A stretch of 64,000 bases of DNA from Cercis canadensis. Lineage: Eukaryota > Streptophyta > Magnoliopsida > Fabales > Fabaceae. The position numbers and the translations under genes were made by a program. This document shows, piece by piece, positions 1 to 12,647 of this stretch; position 1 is the stretch's first letter; every line of letters starts with the position of its first letter. The notes under the pieces are model-generated. The model saw only the letters and a program-made list of their open reading frames with translations, was not told where the DNA came from and did not search any database. The stretch spans positions 342,654-406,653 of the forward strand of contig QAOA01002296.1 in NCBI GenBank assembly GCA_003255065.1, in the 5' to 3' direction.

Positions 1-2139
1 TTCGTCATCTGATTGGACTATGTATGGTGAATGGGGTGTGAAGCTCGAATCTCAATCACATATTTACAGACGCTTCTACACTCCATAAAAAGGACGGACA
101 AAAGCGAGCCAATGATAATGACTCCTCTTCTATCCATTGAAACTAAAGTTATAATGTTATGAATTCTAGTTTCTTCACCTACTCTTTTTTTCTTTTTCTA
201 TTTCTAGCACATTATATTTCTACGTAATAATTATATAAAAAAAATAATATAAATCACTTTGACTAAGAAGAATAATCAAAGGATACGATCGATTGCTTTC
301 TCCACAGATGATAATAACTAAAGTTGCAACTTGCCTTATGAAAAGACATCTTATATAATTCACATATTCAATTATTGAGAAAATAATATAAAACTCTTGT
401 AGATATCCCTTTTAATTTTTGTTCTCTTATAAGCCGGCCATTCAGATATCATACTTTAATCTATCTCTATTTTAATTTAACATGAATTATGGGATGAGCA
501 TGAGCTGCACATGCATAGATCGTATCACTTTTTCTATTTGTTGTGAGTGCATGCCAACATTTCCAACATGCATAAAAAAATTGAATACTACCAATAATGT
601 TAAACATCATAATCATAATAATTTTCCACAAAAATTATGCTGAACATAGTCGGCTAGTCTCTATCTTGGTTGGCAACTTGGACTTAGAATATTCTTTGGT
701 ATATGATATAATTTTCTACAAGTATATTGTTGGGTAGGTGGGCACTATGAAGTTAGTACCTAGCTAGAAAAATTATAAAAAAAAAATAAATAAATATTTA
801 ACTTTTTTTTTTTTTTTTATGTTAATATATATATGCTAACGATGAAGTTTTTACAAATAAACATCGAATTTCATATCAATCAATTAGATTATAATTTAAA
901 ATCTTTAGATTTAATGGGCAAGGAAATTAAATCAATATTGTGTTGGTTAAATTACATATATAGCAAGTATCTTATCATTACCAAGAAAATCAAGTAACTA
1001 ATCTAATCAACTTAAAATATAAAATGTATTTAGGAAAACTTATAATTCTTTGAGTAAAAAAGTCTTAGATTTTAGTCACAATGCTTTACCTTAAACATGA
1101 AATAGACATGTAATTTCTATGGCTAGAATTGCAGTTTGATTTGTAATAGAGGTGGTGAGAATCATTGAAGGCTTTTTAGTGGGTGTCATTATTCAAAGTA
1201 ATTAAGATTCCATTCCAAGAATCTGGGAGGAAAATGAAATCTAGAAAGTGACTTCCTTCCAAAAAGAAAAGGAAAAGTAAGTAAACTACACACACAAGTA
1301 ACTTAGTTACATTATTCAATGAATATAAATAAAAAGTCTAAGTTAAAGATTCCATTGCATTTGCATGCCGTCAGCCGTCAGCCCACCATTGTTGAATAAT
1401 TAGATTCCATGAATATTCTTCCTTTGACAAAGCCAACGGGAACATCCAAATTCCACAACTGAGCCCCGAATACGGTGAAAAAGATACGCTCTCCCATTAA
1501 AACATGTGGTGCATGTTAATTCAGGGAATATATCCATGATCCTAGAAAATAGTAAATTTCTAATCAGAAAAATATATTTTATCTAGAAAAACATAGACTA
1601 GTGTGTATGGAATCCTAATCATGTCACTCTGCGATGACTGTTGAGTTTCTTAGAGGGTAGTTTTTCTAGTTTTTATCTTTTATTACAAAAAAAAAAAAGA
1701 CTTAGGCTACTCTATAGTTACAAGTACAATTTAAACATAATTATATTTAATTAAAAAATTTAATATTAGATTTAAATTTGCTAATTTTTTTGGGTACTTT
1801 GACTAAGACTTTTGATTCAAACACGAAACTTACAAACTCTAAGGATAATTTTAGTACCACTCAACCACATGTCGTTTGGTTCAAATTTGTCAAATTTACT
1901 TGTGTGAAATAGTGATTCTAACTACTAGATATAGTATGAAAGTAGTATTATCCTTTTTTTGTAATAAGCTTTTTAAATTTGTAAAATTATAGTACACTAA
2001 TTTAAATGTATGACAAGTGAATCTACAAATGAAGATATAAAAATCGAAATTTGTGTTATATGACACTTAATAGCATGTTTAATTTCGTGGTAAGATGTTA
2101 AAAAAAAAAAATAGGCAATATATTAATTTGAGCAATGCT

Positions 2140-2390
2140 ACTTATATGTCACAATATCACACCATTTTGCATTGTGACATTTGAAAATATTTAAATTTAA
2201 TTGAATTCACCTAAATTTCAACTTGACTCGCTTAAATTTTTATTTTTATTTTTATTTTTTTATTTTTACAACGAAATAATCAATTGCCATAAAATAATGT
2301 AATATATATTAGTGTGTAATAAGCATTTCTTGATCGGTGTCACAAATCTAGCTATACAATTCTAGATTATTTTTGGGAACTTTGCTAGTG
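2140..2390. repeat. Possible MITE remnant
   Basis: The segment starts with a cluster of short inverted CACA/TGTG motifs (around 2149-2186), followed by a run ending in TATTTAAATTTAA. A similar order of motifs recurs at 50165-50345, where the far end (GGTGTGATATACACTG) is roughly the inverse of the near end. This suggests a diverged family of small inverted-repeat elements. Boundaries and target-site duplications could not be fixed. Confidence 0.35.
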
Positions 2391-3254
2391 TAAAATAATT
2401 TTCACATCTTTCCACAGACTGCCAAGCAGCTTGAAACTCCTGAAAAAAACAAAATTCTCCGACTTAATAGCATTACAGAATCTTGAACACACTGAGTCAA
2501 ATTGATAATAGTTGATTGTTCTTTAACTTCTCTGAACGGCCAGAAGGACAGAGTCCCACATGCATTATTTTCAGATCCTAATATTTTGGGCACGTTGATT
2601 TGAAAAAAAAAATGAGATCTTGTTGGAGATATGAAGATGTTCTCGGAATAACAGAGATTTTTCTGTATTTAGATTTTTTATTTAAAACAATAGTAATTTT
2701 TTTTTCATTTTAAAGTCTTGAATTTGCTGTCAATAATATATTAACTATCTATTCCGTATTTTCCATAAAAAAAAAAAAGGAATTCTATATATTAACTATC
2801 TATATGAGTATGTCATATTACTGACGTGGCAAACATACGCCATTTTCATATTTTATTAGATATAAAATATAATTTATCTTATTTTTTTAAACAAATTTAA
2901 AAACAGTTAACTTGTACATGTGTTATTCACGCATTGATCATTTCTATGTGGTATGACATAACACATAAATACAAAAAATATCTAAAAAACCTATAAAAAA
3001 AAAAAACTTTCTATTCGGTATTTATCAATTTTGTTAGTTTATTTTTCATATATTTTAAGCCAGAAAAACCCAAAATATATGAAAACTTACAAATAAGGAC
3101 TCACAAGAGGCCCACCAGGGAAGTTCATGGGCCCAAGTCCGTACAAGAAGTTCTCATCTACAAACACGGATCTAACGAGTTAAACCACAACTTCAAGTTC
3201 AAGTTCTTTTGTGGTGAACTCCTTGTGATCCTCACAGTATACCAGAATTTCCCT

Positions 3255-3445
3255 CCTATCAATCCTTGGGTGGTAAGTCTCCCGTATGTGAGGAGTTAAA
3301 TGAGGTACCTGTGTTTTAGCCTATAAGGGAAATGACCATTGAGCCCAATAGCCCTACTGAGGTTGTTCTCAGGGCTTTTAAGTTCCGTGGTTGAATTTAA
3401 AGTGGTGGTTAAAATACCAAAAACAAAAAAATTGTAAAATCTTTC
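3255..3445. repeat. SINE-like repeat, same family as sites near 21.4 and 44.0 kb
   Basis: Around 3340-3440 the sequence contains 'actgaggttgttctcagggc' and ends in a 'taccaaaaacaaaaa' tail. The same order of motifs occurs at 21430-21515 (gagatcgttctcaaggc, then ccaaagaaccaaaaaaac) and in shorter form at 43965-44030 (aaggtcgtttagccaaag, then taccaaaaaacaaaaaa). A shared body with an A-rich tail suggests a SINE or similar short retroposon. No target-site duplication was defined. Confidence 0.4.
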
Positions 3446-4211
3446 TTTGACAAGGTTAGTGATTGCTTGCCAAGCAAGTCTTGAGCATGATATTTTCGAT
3501 TGTACTTGTACTTTTTTTTTTTTTTCGTAACAACTTGAAAGTTTGAACCTAGCATACTTGCAAATTTTCAAATTTTTTAGAAAAATGGAATGAACTTCAG
3601 TTGCAGATACAAATCAAACCCTGAACTGCAGATAGTAGTGATTTCTAAAACTCTATTAGTCTGAGGCTACTAATTCTTCTATATCATTGTTCTTATACTT
3701 ATTGATATTGCAAACTTAAGAATTAGCATTGAAACCCTAATCCTGAAATTTCCCCAATTAACATAACACCTAACCTTAATACTACTTTCCTTCTACATTT
3801 TACATCAGTATATCACTTAGAAAGACATACAGATCTACCATGTCGAACAAAAAGTGGATCTCTTAACAGCAAATATAATCTGTCAATTCTTGCATTCTTC
3901 CTCATTGTATCATTCTTCATTTTAATAATAAATTTTTCATCAAACATTATTGGAAGAAGAAAAAAATTACAGCACCCTTTGGGCAGTAAACATCATTTTG
4001 ATCACCAAGATTTGGTGTTCAGTCCAGAGTATATTGACTGTTTATGCTTAAGGCAGCTGAACGTGTTGATTAGCGCAGCTATTATATTTTCTGTATTTTG
4101 AAAGGTAAAGAATACAACTGCTTCACATTTGTGATGGTCAAAATTTCTTTACTTACAAGAAAATCCTTAAAAATATTTGAGGATAAATAGCAGTGAATGC
4201 AACAAACAAGC

Positions 4212-7200
4212 CTATCCATTCATAGTTTGGTAACCCAAAGGTCCTTGCAACTCATATTGTTTCCTGTCATTTCTCCCCATCAATGATGGCACCCAAGGGA
4301 ATAGTTTTCCCAGCTCCTTGCTTATTGTACTTGGCCTCAACTGCTTATCATTGATTCCAAACTTCGCTCTTTCGATCGCTTCCATTATATCTTCCCTTGC
4401 CACAGTTTCACCACCTGCATAATCCAAAAACATATATAAAATTTACTGCTCACCACTGTTAATTTTTTCAGAGTTGAAAGTATCAAAGTAGCATAATTTG
4501 ATGTGAGGATGCAATGAAAGGTCACAATGAAGAAGTCAATGAAGGAGAGGGGGCCAAAGATGCACACTGTCTACAGGGAAGGTGAAAAGCAGCTATAAAC
4601 TAACGATACATAATTAGGTGTCACAACACTTAACAAGGTAAAGTCTGCTGAGGAATGTGAATTATGATTATAATAAGCTCAGTGACTTGAATCTAAATCG
4701 TAACTGATTCTTACCTCTACGAGCCGCCAGCAAAGCAGCTTCATTGACAATGTTTGCCAGATCAGCACCAACAAAACCTGGGGTGAGAGAAGCAACTAGA
4801 TGGCATATAATGTTTACGTCCTCCTCTAAAGGAACTCCTCTTAGATGTACAGCCAAGATCTTTCTCCTTCCTTCTTCATCAGGTTCTCCTACAAATACTT
4901 TTCTTGAGAAACGACCAGGGCGACATAAGGCTGGATCCAGTGCTTCTGGCCGATTAGTTGCTGCAATGACAACCACTCTCATCTCTGACTCAAATCCATC
5001 CATTTCTGTCAGCAGCTACATACACAGAAAATACCTGAAAGGTCAGCTTAGAACATAAAATAGCTATCCAGAGCACAGCGATAAATTTGTTTCTTTAATT
5101 TCAAGTAACTTACCAAAACTTTGCAGTTCATAGGGAAAGTATATATAATGAAATCATTAAATAATCAACGAGTTAGATATTTTTAGAAAGAATGCTATGA
5201 AAGGTGGATTTGTTTCTTATTTACCTGAAAAAAAGAAAGGAGGGACTGAAAAAGGGGGAAACTTATGCTTCAATCCTGACCTCTTAACTATTTATAGATA
5301 ATTCAAAGTTTTGGATAACTCAATAATGTTTTGATAGCTAGATTCTACTAATCCTAAGATATTTAGAAGTATGTCATAACCATTGTTTGTCACCATGACC
5401 GTAATAAGAGAAATGCTAGATATGACCACCTGGGCTAAGCTCAGGTGGTTGGGGTGGGTGGGAATTGGGTAGAGGTCCTGGGTTCAAGTTTTAGTAATAA
5501 CTTCCCCATATACTAAAAAGAAACATAAAAACAAAAAGAAGAAATGCAAGATATGTGAATGAATTGCCTGGTTTAGTGTTTGGTCGCGTTCATCATTGAA
5601 ACTTCTTCCGCGCTTGCCTCCAACTGCATCAAGTTCATCAATGAATATGATTGAGGGTGCAAATTTCCTTGCTGCATTGAAGAGGTCTCTGATTCTAGCT
5701 GCCCCTCTTCCAACAAACAGTTCTACGAATTCACTGGCAGATACAGTGAAAAAGGGTACACCTGCTTCTCCGGCTACTGCACGTGCAAGTAATGTTTTCC
5801 CAGTTCCAGGAGGCCCCACCAGCAATACACCTCTCGGCAACTTCGCTCCTAGCTTTTGATAGTTAAGATCTCCTTGCAGACATGAAACTATCTACAAATA
5901 AGGGACTGTCAATAAAAGGAAACATTTAAAGTTGCTTGACTATTAACAAGAAAGATTGTACTAACTTGGAATTATAAATATAAAAATGTGTTAGGAATGA
6001 TTTCAACCCAAAAGCTTTAACTGTTAGGAGAATGCCTAGGAATGACTTTTATATCTAACACACCCCCATAAGTGAAACCTGTTTAGGCTTAAAGCATGGG
6101 CAAACCATGTGCCCAACTCACTTTGTACTGAAATTAAATTTAATTAAGAGAAACAGGAGTGCCAAGGACCAATCTCCTGACCACTTGGCCAAAGAGGTGT
6201 TAAGAACCATTTTAAACCAAAAGATTAAGCTGTGAGAAGAAGGCCTTGGAATGGCTTTTATATCTAAGAAAAAGAAAACTATGCTTCATGTTATTTTTTA
6301 TCTGTCTAGTTTCAATGAAAATTTATTTTCTTCGCTATAATTTCAATTGCTATAGTTTAGTCCACTATGTTTCATAAGTAAGTTGAATTTGATCCCTCTT
6401 TAAACAGACCTCACATTTTTTGAAAATTTTATTGACATGGTCGACGAAAAAAAACTTCAAGAAGCCAATAAGGACGACATGTTTTCTTCCATCAAACATA
6501 TCAGTAAAGATTCAAACCGAAAATATCAAGAGCCTCCATATGGGAACAAATGTCAACCTACCTATAAAAATCAGTAAAAAAATTTATAATAATTAAAAAT
6601 AGAGAATGAAACTGAATCAATTTATAAAACCAGAGGGATGAAAATGAATCATCATTAGAACTAAAGGGTAAAGGTATATTTTAATCAAGGAAAGCGCTAA
6701 TATCTAAAGGGCTTAAGAAGCATAAGATATTTTCCCATTTATCTTTTACCATACAAAGTAACAGGCTATACAATGCATTAAGATTAACTTATTGGCGAGT
6801 AACACATTTAGAATATTGCAAGGAGAAAACTGCCTCAAGTCTTTGAGAAACTGTAAAACAGGAAATTTATTATACAACAAATTGAAGAAAATCGCAGATT
6901 ACAAATAAGTTAAACTTCCCTTAATATTTGCCAGAGCATGGACATCCAAAAGAGGTTTAAATTTGAAACCAAGTTATTTTTGGAATGGCAGCATTTTGAA
7001 ACCAAGTAAACATGGCTGTAAATTCTAATCTTCTATATATTAATTAAGGAGGTAGCAGCTAAAGCAACAATAAAATTGTAAAACTTTTATTGGGTTGTAC
7101 CATTCTTTCTATTGTATCATCTCAACAGTAGATGGTGAAGAAATTAAAATGTAAAAGTCGAAGCTTTTAATATTTCAAAAATTTTATCTCACTAGCTATT

Positions 7201-10200
7201 TTCTTTGAACTTAGGACGCATATATTCATCCACATGAATAACTGGATATGACTTCACATACACATGCCAGAACAGAAATTGACTTCCATTCAGTTTCTGT
7301 TAAAATGGAAGCTTTCCAGGTTGGGAAATTCAGAAAGTATCATGACAAGATAGTTGAACTAAGATACTTATTAACGGCTAGCAAATTCATCTTCTCAACT
7401 AGATTGTTCTTTATTGCATTACAGTTTGGTCTATGATCATGAAAGAAATCACCCATGAGGGAAGGCCCTAGTATTGGCAGCCAAAAAGTGGAACACAAGA
7501 AAAACCTTCACCTAATAATCCTTGAAATGGTTTGATGAATTCAACCTTGATGTACTGATGCAAGAAGAATGCATAGGTGATCTCAATCAAGCCAATTCAG
7601 TAGCAACTTTTGAATACTGTGTAACACTAACAGAGTATTTCAAGTTCTGTATTCAATCTGGAATTGGTCTCAATTGTCATAATTCTTTACTTTCCATTTT
7701 TAACTTTCTTCTATAACTTGTATTATTTTTATTTTTTTAATGTTTCTTCAGGGACTGAGAGTTGGTACCACCATGGTCGTCATGTAAAAATACTTGCAAA
7801 GTTGTCACTCCAATTACTTGGAGTTCAAAGAAATCCAATATCTTCCCATTATAATCCTAAAATGCGACAACAGAGCAGATCATGACAAACTGTCATTCCT
7901 CTTTAATCATAGGGATCCTAACTGAGGGAGGTAATAGACAGAAATGAGGTGACTCCTAGCCTGCAAAATTAACACAACAAATACACGAGACTGCAATAGG
8001 GCAACTTTAGTACCATTTGCAATAATAATTTTTTTTTCTTTATATAAAAATACAAAAGGTTTTATGCTCAAATCTACTGGAAAAAGTTACTATTTAGGTT
8101 CCTTGAACTTACAAATTAGCCCAATATCCCCAATGTTATACTCTGAGAATGGGCAGAGGCCATCTATGATAAATACAGACATAATATTTTTTTCCATAGA
8201 TACAGATATATGAAAGCTAAATTACCTTCAGAAATTATTGCAATTGTCAAATCTCTCAAAATTATCTATAAAAAAATAAATCAATCATACAATACTTCAT
8301 GGAGATATAACCTTACAAGCTACAATATTTTTATGAGATCCAGATTTATACTTTCATGATTGAACCTTTAGTTGCCAAGAGCTATAACCTACAGTAAGCT
8401 TAAAAGACATCCTTTTAAGTTGTTAACCAGTAAGTAAACTTATCCTAATGGCTTAACAGGCTAAATGACTGACCCTTCCCTATTATAATTATGCCATAAC
8501 AGCAAGGGGCATGACCTAATGTAGGAAAATCAAAAACTAAAAGAAAGCATGTCAATGTGGAGAACTCCCTAAATCCAGATATTGTATGATTGTAAAGAGC
8601 TGACTTTACAGATCCAAAACAATAACATAATCAAAGTTTCTTTATCTAAATAATAGAAATGATTTCGAGATAAATCTTTTTATAATGTAATTTCAATTGT
8701 GATTTTAAAACAATTAAAAGTCTAGAATATTATCTATAAATACTGCCACAAGTTGTAAACCATCAAGTAACTGGCACTTTCTTACCTCCTGATACTTATA
8801 GTTCCTATGCTTTTGTACCATACTACCATGTCATAAACTAATAACTCTATTATCTGTCTTTAATTTCAAGCGAAAAATTACTAGAGATTCCAAAAGATAT
8901 TAAGAGAGCTTTTTGTTTCTACTATATCACTGTTATACATCAACACTAATAAACCTTTTTGCCTTGATTAACTTCAGCTACAAATTGTTCGCATATTTTT
9001 TTTTTCTTCCTATATTGTAAATTTTTTGAGTCAAAGTTTGTGTCATATTTCTGGCAACAAAATATTACAGATTTCAAAGAAAAGAAAATTATCTGCTTTC
9101 TTCCCCTAGTTTCACCTTATACCTAATACGCTATACTATACCCAGCATTGTTAACATTCCTGTACATAGGTCATGAAGCAGTGCTTAACTGTAGACTCCA
9201 ATCTTGTATAGTTCCAGAGGAGATTTCCCCCAAAGAAGAAGTAGAAATCATGTTAAGAACAAGCATCACTTCATAATCAAACTAGCAAGATAGCCAAAAT
9301 CTCTTGTAAATTATATAAATACTAGTACATATTTCTAGGAGGAGATAATTACCTCCATAAGCTCCACTTTGGCAGCATCAACACCCTCCACGTCATCAAA
9401 CCCTGCTGTTTGGCTATGAGGTTTTTGCTTCCTTGCTGGGCTATTAGCAGAAGAAAGTTGACGATATAGAAGCCACATCAATGGAATTAAAGGTATCCAC
9501 AGTGTAATCACAGTAATCAAAGTACTCCTCATTGACATTAACGCTGACTGAGGAGCTGAGCTATATGTAACTCCCTTCTCTCTCATTAAACTAACAAGAA
9601 ATTTTTCGTCATGATCTATTTTTCTTGTAGAATATTGCCACGCAGGAAAAGAAGCTCGAGTCCTTGAAAATTTCCTTAGTGCATTCACTACCGGAGTTTG
9701 GCCAGTTCTTGAAGTATCATCACTTGCAAGCTTATCTATATCCTTATCAATTCCAACATCTCTTACTTGTGATTCTTTATCAGAAATCTGATTCTCTTTA
9801 ACAATTGAAGAGTCTATATTGTAATATATACGTCGAGACCCCTCTTCAACTAACACTTTAGTAACAGATCCACTTTGAAGGCTCATTATCAAGTCTGAAT
9901 ACGGAACAATCTTTGGAGACGGCAATGCTGTTAATTTCAAAAACAGGAAGCAAAGCCCCAGCACAATAGACATTGAGGTGAAAAATGCCATTCTTCTAAT
10001 GTTCTTCCTTATAAAGGTTCCCACCTCATTCAATATGGATTTCATTGAAACTTTTTTCATTCTCATAGCTAATAACCGTAACCTCGGACGTAATCTCAAT
10101 GAGAATCTCTTTCTTAAATTATTGCTTTGCCCTTTACCAAACTGGGTCTTTCTGTCTCCTCTACTTCCATTCATCAGTGGCTCAATTTCATTGTTACGAG

Positions 10201-10465
10201 AAAGGCCATGTTGACACTTACAATAATAAGGAAACCTCAATAAGGAAATTTCACTTTGTCTATTAGAATACCCAAGCTTCTTGTTCCAAAGCAACCGATG
10301 TTGAGATTTGGTCCATTGCTTAAACCCCAGAGAAGGAAAACGAAATGAGCTAGTGCATAAACCTCCATATGCCCCAAAATATTTTCTTTGTGCTATATTA
10401 TCTCCCAAATTATTATCTTGGGTAAAAAATAAACTAGCACTGGAACCAGCAGATAAACAAGCCAT
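4212..10465 (-). CDS. FTSHI3: FtsH-like AAA+ protein lacking the protease domain, chloroplastic (FTSHI3 type)
   Basis: Four coding exons on the minus strand: 10465-9353, 5891-5568, 5015-4715 and 4414-4212, giving 646 residues. The N-terminus (about 1-100) is Ser/Arg-rich and transit-peptide-like. Predicted membrane segments lie near residues 159-180 and 315-334. The AAA+ domain has Walker A GPPGTGKT (397-404), Walker B IIFIDE (452-457) and a second region of homology with ATNRP and RPGRF (498-515). The protein ends soon after the AAA+ lid with [10 protein letters not shown]. No HExxH zinc site or M41 protease domain is encoded, so it cannot be a self-contained protease. Family knowledge: plant FTSHI proteins are proteolytically inactive FtsH relatives of the chloroplast envelope, and FTSHI3 is the short form. 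Intron 2 appears to start with GC rather than GT, and intron 1 is 3461 bp. The ATG at 10465 begins the only long frame. Confidence 0.93.
5016..5567 (-). other. FTSHI3 intron 2, probable GC-AG intron
   Basis: Protein homology requires CAG (Q479 of TLNQ) to be joined directly to CTG CTG ACA GAA (LLTE). On the minus strand the junction reads CAG|GCAATT at the donor and GTAG|CTGCTG at the acceptor. No GT donor preserves the frame at this point. GC-AG introns are a known minor class spliced by the U2 spliceosome, usually with a strong flanking consensus; CAG|GCAATT is a fair match. Confidence 0.8.
5425..5540 (+). mobile_element. tRNA-derived SINE in FTSHI3 intron 2
   Basis: The element shows a tRNA-like A box (aagctcaggtggttgggg, about 5437-5454) and B box (gggttcaagt, about 5480-5489), followed by a short body and an A-rich tail ending at 5540. 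It is flanked by a 15-bp target-site duplication with one mismatch: GAAATGCTAGATATG (5410-5424) and GAAATGCAAGATATG (5541-5555). This is the standard architecture of a pol III-transcribed SINE inserted by LINE-type target-primed reverse transcription. It lies antisense to FTSHI3. Its distal repeat ends 12 bases from the GC splice donor at 5566-5567. Confidence 0.85.
5892..9352 (-). other. FTSHI3 intron 1 (3.46 kb), includes repeat-like sequence
   Basis: Minus-strand donor GAG|GTAATT at 9352-9351 and acceptor TTGTAG before 5891 join phase 0 codons. Two related segments at about 5993-6062 and 6200-6270 (aaccaaaag, then ctgtgagaagaaggcct and ggcttttatatctaa) look like parts of a dispersed repeat. 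Several short plus-strand open frames near 7.25-7.89 kb show no recognisable domain. I see no second gene inside the intron. Confidence 0.6.
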
Positions 10466-12168
10466 GCCTATTTGACAATAGAGCTATATATCCAGAAAAT
10501 CAGCTAGTGCCCACTAAACTACATTATCCAATCAAAAGTTTGAAGCTTGGAGATACAAGGAAGACAAAGGAGCAAAAGATTTTGTAAGAGCTATTATATT
10601 TCATGGAGACAAGAAGGGTATTACCAGTTTACCTGATATGCCAGCTCGCAGAGAAGGATAACTAACCAAAATGAAACGGAAATTCTGGTGTGGTGGCTGT
10701 GGTGTCCGGTAAACGAGGAAGATGAGCAACAAAGTGGGTTTCTTCGTATTCATGAAACAAAAAGTGGGCTTGAAGAGTATTGGTTAATGAGAGATGTCCA
10801 CATATTGAGTTTTGTAATTGGGGCCTCAAAAACTTTGGAAAAGAACTGGTTTTCTTTTTTTTTTTTTNTTTTTTTTTCCTTTTATGGCAGAATATTGGTA
10901 TTCGGGTAGTATGATTATGATATAAAGCTAGGTTGGGCTTCCTGCTCTCAAATGGAGGATTGGGCTTAACCGTTTAATACTGGATGGGTTGGCCTAGAGC
11001 TACATGGGTTTGACGCAAGCGGGCGTCATTGTGTCCAATGAGATGCATTGTCAAAAATTGTTAATGATATTAGTTCAACTGATAAGGACGAAAATACTTC
11101 ACTTGTAAGATTTATGTTTGATTCATGTTGTTAGCAATTCCCCTTGATATATTATTTGTAAGTATCACGGTAAGTCTTTGCTTGAGGTTGTGATATATCA
11201 TAGCTTTAAAATATGGTAGCCTCTTTTTATCTTACATTTTTTTCTACCAAAAAGAAAAAATTCAATAAAAAAGTTTAAAACCATCTATTTTGAGATTAGT
11301 AGTGTTTTTTTTTTTTTTTGGTTACATAGAAATGCAATGCACTGGGGAAAGGAAAAAGAAGTACATAACAGGANTAACAAGAATAAAACCTATGACACCA
11401 ACTCTCTAGTTCTTATGACTAGACCCACAGGTCATGGCTAAGACTAGTAGTATTTGCCATCTTGATGGACGTTCTTTACATGTTTACCTAGATATACTTC
11501 AAGTGGAGGAAATATTGATGCATCCTGCATTTGTAATCAGTAAGTAGAAAGTACAGTGAAAAACTCACCCATAAACCTCTATGCTTGAACTTTCTCAATC
11601 TTGTTTTTCTTTCCTTAAAAATTCATTCTATATTCACGCACCTCAAACATTTATTACACATTAGATTATCATTTAATTTAAATACATGATATCGATGTTT
11701 GTTATTTGTATATATCCCAGGGTTCATGAAAAGAGCCAAAATTGAAATTTTGTATTTTGGTGTGTGCCTTCTCTCTTTTGGAGGAGAATTGTGAGCTTTA
11801 ACTATCTGAAATTTGATTTTCTGGCTGTCTCCATGTAATATTTATTTTCCTACAGCAAACGAGCCAAATGATTCAGATATAATGTGTATATTGCATTAGT
11901 GTGCTTAAAAAGCACATGTAAAGCTTACGAGACAAGTAAAAAGGATTGAGATACAACGTAAAACCTACTAGGATAGAAACACGAAGACTTTAACAGTACT
12001 AATCCAAACTCTATCACCATCATTATCAAAGCCATCTCTCTAAGAAAACCTCTATTTTTCCCAATGTGTTTACTATCAGCCTCGCAATCACACTTTCATA
12101 AGTTTATACCTTTGCACATTGATTAATTGTTAAGTTGTATCGCATGCGCAATCACACTTTCTAAAGTG
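10466..12168. other. Intergenic / FTSHI3 upstream region
   Basis: The FTSHI3 5' leader lies at the start of this stretch. A possible 5' UTR donor on the minus strand (ATCAG|GTAAAC) is near 10634, so a leader intron is possible but not proven. A homopolymer T run with one N (10867) and a second N (11375) mark sequence gaps. Nothing else coding is recognised. Confidence 0.45.
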
Positions 12169-12173
12169 CTAAT

Positions 12174-12531
12174 TGTTAAACAGAAAGCAGAAGAGTATGA
12201 TGGAGGTTGAGATTAAATGCCATGTCAGCATTTGAAAGTCAAGTTAGTTAGGCTTTAGTCAAGGCAGTTAAGTTAGTTATTCTTCAAGTCAGTTAGTAGA
12301 GTTAGTTGAGATGTAAATCTCTAGAGTTCTCCAGAAAAGGCTGAGCAACAATTGCATGAAGCCATATATATATATATATATTGATGTTGATGTACAAATC
12401 AATCAATAAGATGAATTCATTTTAGATCTCTCAAATTACAGTTTCATTTTCTCTCTAGTTTTTCACACTTGTGCATAATTGCTTTTCTTCAAGGTCTTCA
12501 TTCTGCATAATCGTCTTATTTCTGTTTAACA
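12174..12531 (+). mobile_element. Solo LTR, Copia-like (fossil)
   Basis: A 358-bp sequence begins TGTTAAACAGAAAG and ends CTGTTTAACA, so it has TG...CA ends inside short inverted repeats. It is flanked by a perfect 5-bp target-site duplication CTAAT at 12169-12173 and 12532-12536. A TATA-like run (12366-12382) followed by transcript-leader-like sequence sits inside, as in Copia LTRs. No internal retroelement sequence is attached, so it is a solo LTR left by recombination. The perfect target duplication suggests a moderate to young age. Confidence 0.85.
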
Positions 12532-12647
12532 CTAATGAAAGCAGTGTAATGAAGTTTTTCTTGCAACTAAGGTATTCACATTCAACCCAAATGGCTTTTG
12601 TTTCTGAACGCATGAGTGTATAGTTATCTTAATGATGCTCATATATA

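Larger units (their letters stand above)
1..4211. other. AT-rich intergenic region, no supported gene
   Basis: No exon series or recognisable protein family was found on either strand. The stretch is strongly AT-rich with many homopolymer runs. An open frame on the minus strand at 2402-2593 (63 codons) has somewhat better base composition than its surroundings, but I recognise no domain in it; it may be a gene or transposon remnant. Small repeat-like segments at about 2140-2390 and 3255-3445 are listed separately. The last 1 kb or so before 4212 probably includes the 3' UTR of FTSHI3. Confidence 0.6.

Noticed and set aside
4744-5058. Plus-strand frame opposite FTSHI3 exon 3
   Set aside because: Mirror of the AAA+ coding exon; the minus strand carries the ATPase motifs.
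7248-7885. Three short plus-strand frames inside FTSHI3 intron 1
   Set aside because: No recognisable domains, no splice logic and low-complexity composition; treated as intron sequence.
10688-10909. 73-codon plus-strand frame upstream of FTSHI3
   Set aside because: It runs through a T homopolymer with an N and lies in the FTSHI3 leader region; no domain.
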